Below are positions 60,366-64,000 of a stretch of DNA of 64,000 bases, piece after piece. The notes under the pieces were generated by a model. The model made no database searches. It was given only the letters and a program-made list of their open reading frames with translations, and had not been told where the DNA came from. The translations under genes and the position numbers were made by a program. Location of the stretch: contig NZ_RQHW01000002.1 in the NCBI RefSeq assembly GCF_004770995.1, positions 1 through 64,000 of the forward strand. The letters are read 5' to 3'. Source of the DNA: Leptospira idonii (GTDB taxonomy: Bacteria; Spirochaetota; Leptospiria; Leptospirales; Leptospiraceae). The first letter of the stretch is position 1. The number at the start of each line of letters is the position of its first letter.

Positions 60366-61248
60366 TCTCTGCTGAGGAGTTTTTTCGGAAGTGGTAAAAA
60401 CTCGCAGCGAAACAGGAAAGAAATACGAAGACTCCGTTTAAAGTATGAAACCCTGTGAGAAGTTTGGGAAGTTGGTACAAAACGTTCATCGCACCGACTA
60501 ATATTTGTAAAATGATTAAGTAGGAGGCGAGTTTCAGAAAAAACTTAACTCTTTTGTTTTCCAACTGGAAGATCGAATAGACGGTCGTTCCCAAGATGAT
60601 GAGAGCGGTGATGTATCCGAAAAAACGATGTTCCATCTGCAATCGAACCGGACCTGTCATTTCCGGAAGCATACTTCCGAAACAAGCGGGGAAATCGGGG
60701 CAAGCAAGACCTGCGTAATGGGAACTGACTTTCCCTCCCAAGAACAATTGAAAGAGAACGGAAAAAAGCATTAGTATAAAAAGATAACGAGCGTTTGGCC
60801 GAGAATGGAACTCAGATAAATTTCTTTCCTTTTCCATAAGAGCAATGCTAAGGCAGAATGTGAGAAGCAAAATCGCGTTGATCAAGTGAAGGTTAACCGT
60901 TGTTGGGTGGAGAAGCTTCGTGACAGTAAGTCCTCCCAAAATCACTTGAGTGATCAGAAAGAAGAAGGAAAGAGAAGCAGGCAGAACCAAATTCGCCTTT
61001 TCCTTTTTGTTTCTTAGAATCATTATAAGGCCGATGAGAACCAAGATTCCTAGAAATCCGGAATAATATCTGTGGCTCACTTCCATAAATACGTGAAAAG
61101 TCCATTCTGGAACGAATTTCCCATGACACAAAGGCCAATCGGGACAGGCAAGTCCTGAATCTGTGGCTCTCACTAGAGGTCCGTAGATCATATTGAAGAG
61201 AATGAGGACGGAAAGGATGGTGTAGTATCTATATATTTTCATCTTCAA
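60358..61248 (-). CDS. ctaA: Heme A synthase
   Basis: Oxidises heme O to heme A for cytochrome oxidase. 296 residues with eight membrane helices. The two symmetric halves each have the CtaA signature: GLACPDWPLCHG early and GLACPDFPACFG later, with heme-ligand His in VSHRYYSGFLG, LLHPTTVNLHLINA, QMEHRFFGY and GFHTLNG. It forms an operon with ctaB and is divergent from the oxidase structural genes. Confidence 0.95.
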   Translation of the reverse strand: MKMKIYRYYTILSVLILFNMIYGPLVRATDSGLACPDWPLCHGKFVPEWTFHVFMEVSHRYYSGFLGILVLIGLIMILRNKKEKANLVLPASLSFFFLITQVILGGLTVTKLLHPTTVNLHLINAILLLTFCLSIALMEKERNLSEFHSRPNARYLFILMLFSVLFQLFLGGKVSSHYAGLACPDFPACFGSMLPEMTGPVRLQMEHRFFGYITALIILGTTVYSIFQLENKRVKFFLKLASYLIILQILVGAMNVLYQLPKLLTGFHTLNGVFVFLSCFAASFYHFRKNSSAESA

Positions 61249-61370
61249 GTCTGTTTCCTCCAGAATCCGAGAGGGGACGTGCAGGAAAATAAATTTAATC
61301 GAAAGAAACCTAAAAATTGTTGGAGTTTTTCTTCCTATTTTAATATAGACTCAGATAGGAACAAAAAAAC

Positions 61371-61523
61371 ATGAACCAAGAAGACTTATATAACAAAAGT
61401 GGCTACTGGACTTTCCTAGTGACTCTCGCTCTGAACGTTTTATTCTTTGCTTACATCTCTTTCATCCATCCTGGCACTCCTGCCAACCCGGGAAGTGGAA
61501 GCGGACTCGTTGAGTCCAAATAA
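61371..61523 (+). CDS. Small membrane protein of oxidase locus (50 aa)
   Basis: A 50-residue gene with AGGA about 11 bases before the ATG. One membrane helix (YWTFLVTLALNVLFFAYISF) is followed by a short hydrophilic Gly/Pro/Ser tail (HPGTPANPGSGSG). Its place at the head of the SCO1-coxB-coxA series suggests an oxidase accessory or a small subunit, by location only. Unknown family. Confidence 0.7.
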   Translation: MNQEDLYNKSGYWTFLVTLALNVLFFAYISFIHPGTPANPGSGSGLVESK

Positions 61524-61544
61524 GGGATAAGAATCTAATCTCTC

Positions 61545-62387
61545 GTGTCTTTTCTCCGTTTTTCCTTTGCTCTCATCCTATTGGGATCGGCTCCTTCTTT
61601 TGTTTGGGCCTATGATCCCCATTCCAATTTGACAAAGGAAAACACTCTTCCCAAAGAACTGAATAATGTCCGCATCTCCGATGTTACCGGAAAAAAAATC
61701 AATCTAAACATTTCTTTTCGCAACTCGGACGGACAAGATGTACTCCTTTCCGATTATTTTGCCAAAGGCAAACCGGTTCTTCTTTCTCCCGTATATTTCA
61801 AATGTCCCACTCTTTGTAATTATCACATGAACGGAGTGACTAAGGCTTTGAAACAAATGGATTGGACCGCCGGAAAAGAATTTCAATACATCGCTGTTTC
61901 CATCGACCCTAGAGAAAATGAAGAGGTCTCCACTCCTAAAAAAGCAGCCTATATCAAAGATTATGGGCGCCTTGGTGCTGAGTCCGGCTTTCACTTGCTC
62001 ACCGGCAAACAAGAATCAATCGATGCGCTCTTGCAGCAGCTTGATTTTCGTTATCGTTGGGATGAAGAATCGAAACAGTTCATCCACGCAAGTGGAGTGT
62101 ATGTGATGACACCGGAAGGAACTGTCTCTCGTATCCTTCAGGGAATTCAATGGGAAGGTAGAGATTTAAAATTAGCCTTTCTCGAGGCTGCTGATGGCAA
62201 GATTGGCAGTTTTGTAGAGAAGTTTGCTTTATTTTGCTTTCAATTTGACCCACGAAAAAATAAATATACGATATACGCTTACAGGATGATGCAAATGGGC
62301 GGGGGTGTTACACTCCTTATCTTGGGCTCGTTTTTATTTATACACTGGCGAAAAACAACAAAAAATCACCGTCAAGGAGTCATGTAG
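61545..62387 (+). CDS. SCO1/SenC copper chaperone
   Basis: Delivers copper to the CuA site of cytochrome oxidase. 280 residues with a GTG start, signal peptide and thioredoxin fold. The copper site is C87 and C91 (FKCPTLCNYH) with His181 (FIHASGVYVMTPEG). Unlike most SCO proteins it has a second anchor at the C-terminus (VTLLILGSFLFIHW). The stop is followed at once by coxB, so the two are cotranscribed. Confidence 0.93.
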   Translation: MSFLRFSFALILLGSAPSFVWAYDPHSNLTKENTLPKELNNVRISDVTGKKINLNISFRNSDGQDVLLSDYFAKGKPVLLSPVYFKCPTLCNYHMNGVTKALKQMDWTAGKEFQYIAVSIDPRENEEVSTPKKAAYIKDYGRLGAESGFHLLTGKQESIDALLQQLDFRYRWDEESKQFIHASGVYVMTPEGTVSRILQGIQWEGRDLKLAFLEAADGKIGSFVEKFALFCFQFDPRKNKYTIYAYRMMQMGGGVTLLILGSFLFIHWRKTTKNHRQGVM

Positions 62388-63347
62388 ATGTCTTGGATTA
62401 CATTCCCAGCGACCTCGTTCATGCCGATTCAGGCCACCGAAATCGCGAAAGAAGTGGATCTTCTCTACGCTTTTCTGATCGTTTCGAGTTTAGTCTCGTT
62501 TGTAATTTTAATTGGGGGAATGACTTGGTTCCTCGTAAAATATAAACGTACTTCCGTTGATCAAAAATCTGCGTACATTACCCACAATAACTTTGCCGAA
62601 TTTCTTTGGTCCTTCATTCCACTTTTAATCCTCTTGGGGATTTTTTATTGGGGTATGGTCATCTTCGAAAAACTTCGTGTTCCTCCGGAAGAAGTTGCCG
62701 CAGAGATCCATGTAACAGCAGAACAATGGGCTTGGACTTATACCTATGCAAATGGGAAAGAATTCTATAGCGCAGGCGAAGATCCTTTGATCGTTCCTGC
62801 AGGAAAACCCACAAAACTGATTCTTACATCCAAAGATGTAATTCATAGTTTTTTCGTTCCCGCTTTCCGTGCGAAACAAGATGCGGTTCCTGGTAAATTC
62901 ACTCAACTTTGGTTCGAACCGAAAGAGCCTGGTGAGTTCATTGTGTTCTGTACAGAATACTGTGGAACGAAACACTCCGGGATGATGATCAAAATCAAAG
63001 CGATTCCTGCTGATGACTATGCTGCATGGTTCCATGCTGAGAAAAAAGGAGCTGAAACTCCTGCTGATAAAGGAAAAACTCTTTTTGCTCAAAAAGCTTG
63101 TGCCAGCTGCCACTCTTTAGACGGTTCTCGTATCGTTGGTCCTTCTATGAAGGGACTTTTCGGAAATTCTCGTAAATTTGCGGACGGTTCTTCTGCAAAT
63201 GCGGATGAAAACTATCTTCGCGAATCGATTCTTGTTTCCAGTGCTAAAATCGTAGAAGGGTATCCTCCTGCTATGCCTGTGTTCCAAGGTCAGCTTTCCG
63301 ACGAAGAAGTGAACAATCTAATCGAATACATCAAAACTATTAAATAA
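62388..63347 (+). CDS. coxB: Cytochrome c oxidase subunit II with cytochrome c domain
   Basis: 319 residues. Two membrane helices (about 25-50 and 73-95), the aromatic WAWTYTY stretch, and a CuA cupredoxin domain with H153, C188, E190, C192, H196 and M199 (FCTEYCGTKHSGM). A fused cytochrome c domain follows, with CASCH at 238-242 and AMPVFQG for the Met ligand. This caa3-type layout takes electrons from a soluble or tethered cytochrome c. It precedes coxA by 11 bases. Confidence 0.95.
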   Translation: MSWITFPATSFMPIQATEIAKEVDLLYAFLIVSSLVSFVILIGGMTWFLVKYKRTSVDQKSAYITHNNFAEFLWSFIPLLILLGIFYWGMVIFEKLRVPPEEVAAEIHVTAEQWAWTYTYANGKEFYSAGEDPLIVPAGKPTKLILTSKDVIHSFFVPAFRAKQDAVPGKFTQLWFEPKEPGEFIVFCTEYCGTKHSGMMIKIKAIPADDYAAWFHAEKKGAETPADKGKTLFAQKACASCHSLDGSRIVGPSMKGLFGNSRKFADGSSANADENYLRESILVSSAKIVEGYPPAMPVFQGQLSDEEVNNLIEYIKTIK

Positions 63348-63358
63348 AGGAGACAGGG

Positions 63359-64000
63359 ATGAGTTCAGCGCACACAAACACCGCACATGGTCACGACACC
63401 GACCATCATTATCTGAACCATGGATCAGGAATCTGGTCTTGGCTCACTACACTCGATCACAAACGCATCGGCCTTATGTACTTCGGTACAGTAATGACTC
63501 TGTTTCTGATTGGTGGTTTTTTCGCTTTGGGAATTCGTTTGCACCTAGCTAAATTCGGGGCAACTCCTCTTCTCGAACCAGATACTTATAATAAATTTAT
63601 GACCTTCCATGGTGCCATTATGGTATTTATGGTGATCATTCCAGGAATTCCTGCCTTCTTAGGAAACTTCGTTCTTCCCATTCAATTGGGAGCGAAAGAC
63701 GTTGCTTTCCCTAGATTGAACCTTGCATCCTACTATGTGTTTATCGCGGGTGCGGCTCTTGCTGCTTCCTCTATGATCTTCAACCAAGTAGATACGGGAT
63801 GGACTTTCTATACTCCTTACTCAACGTCTAAAACTTCCGGTGGAGTGATTCTTCTGGTGATGGGTGCCTTTACGATGGGATTTTCTTCCATCTTAACAGG
63901 ACTAAACTTCATCGTTACCACTCACAAACTGAGAGCGCCTGGTATGACGATGGATCGAATCCCACTTATGGTGTGGGCTCTTTATTCCACTTCCATCATC
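63359..64000 (+). CDS. coxA: Cytochrome c oxidase subunit I (partial)
   Basis: The catalytic subunit of the oxidase, cut by the window edge after 214 codons. AGGAGA stands 7 bases before the ATG. A His-rich N-terminus (AHTNTAHGHDTDHHYLNHGS) precedes the standard TTLDHKRIGLMYFG and the helix-II His ligand region (KFMTFHGAIMVFMVIIPGIP), then LPIQLGAKDVAFPRLN. The frame is open to base 64000. Confidence 0.96.
   Translation, partial: MSSAHTNTAHGHDTDHHYLNHGSGIWSWLTTLDHKRIGLMYFGTVMTLFLIGGFFALGIRLHLAKFGATPLLEPDTYNKFMTFHGAIMVFMVIIPGIPAFLGNFVLPIQLGAKDVAFPRLNLASYYVFIAGAALAASSMIFNQVDTGWTFYTPYSTSKTSGGVILLVMGAFTMGFSSILTGLNFIVTTHKLRAPGMTMDRIPLMVWALYSTSII

Noticed and set aside
1..64000. CRISPR array, prophage or insertion sequence
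   Set aside because: No regularly spaced direct repeats, cas genes, phage structural genes or transposases were seen.

Overview
The window looks like chromosomal DNA of a spirochaete of the genus Leptospira, most likely a saprophytic or environmental species. The evidence is family content: a DUF1554 lipoprotein, two DUF1564-like proteins, a 1080-residue SpiroCoCo-type coiled-coil protein, a Leptospira/Bdellovibrio-type bacterial histone, many exported proteins with relaxed spirochaetal lipoboxes, and an aa3-type oxidase locus with heme A synthesis genes. I found no rRNA, intact tRNA, insertion sequence, CRISPR array or prophage.

Layout. 0.4-4 kb: a metzincin-like metalloprotease lipoprotein, a HEAT-like protein and a DUF1554 lipoprotein. 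4-13 kb: regulatory and metabolic genes, including two ArsR/SRPBCC cassettes each with its own palindromic operator, a TetR/FAD-oxidoreductase divergon with an operator, a glutaminase and a decayed fragment of a second copy, a frameshifted two-gene cassette, and an RRM protein. 13-26 kb: a fused PD-(D/E)XK-ParA protein, a bilobed retropepsin-like protease, a VHL-beta/metallopeptidase protein, a DUF4105 protein, small lipoproteins, a 7TM-DISM/AraC membrane regulator, an exported caspase-like protein and a patatin. 26-32 kb: queG, thiE/thiM, map, two DUF1564-like genes and a 47-codon secreted peptide gene. 32-42 kb: the histone and SpiroCoCo genes, a Gld-like ABC locus (ATPase, permease, GldG-like, DUF4340), a ferritin-like protein, a GHKL ATPase and an acyltransferase. 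44-52 kb: one tightly overlapping seven-gene operon (anchored protein, MoxR ATPase, unknown, HExxH+VWA protein, unknown, adenylate-forming enzyme, NadR). 52-58 kb: epimerase, cytochrome c, a STAS protein, a citrate synthase paralogue that lacks its catalytic residues, and a 7TM-DISM/SpoIIE phosphatase. 58-64 kb: two TPM proteins, then the cytochrome oxidase locus (ctaB, ctaA, a 50-aa membrane protein, SCO1, coxB, coxA running off the end).

How genes work together. CtaA/CtaB, SCO1, CoxB and CoxA form a heme a/copper oxidase assembly locus. The STAS protein and SpoIIE phosphatase look like two arms of a partner-switching pathway, with the odd citrate synthase between them. The MoxR-VWA-metallopeptidase cassette is probably an ATP-driven maturation or chaperone machine; its link to an adenylate-forming enzyme and NadR is unexplained.

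The strongest leads are the citrate synthase paralogue with all three catalytic positions changed, the seven-gene MoxR operon, the nuclease-ParA fusion, the histone beside SpiroCoCo, a 119-bp repeat whose hairpin covaries between copies, and a local cluster of the motif TGTGGTACCTAC between 26.0 and 31.8 kb.
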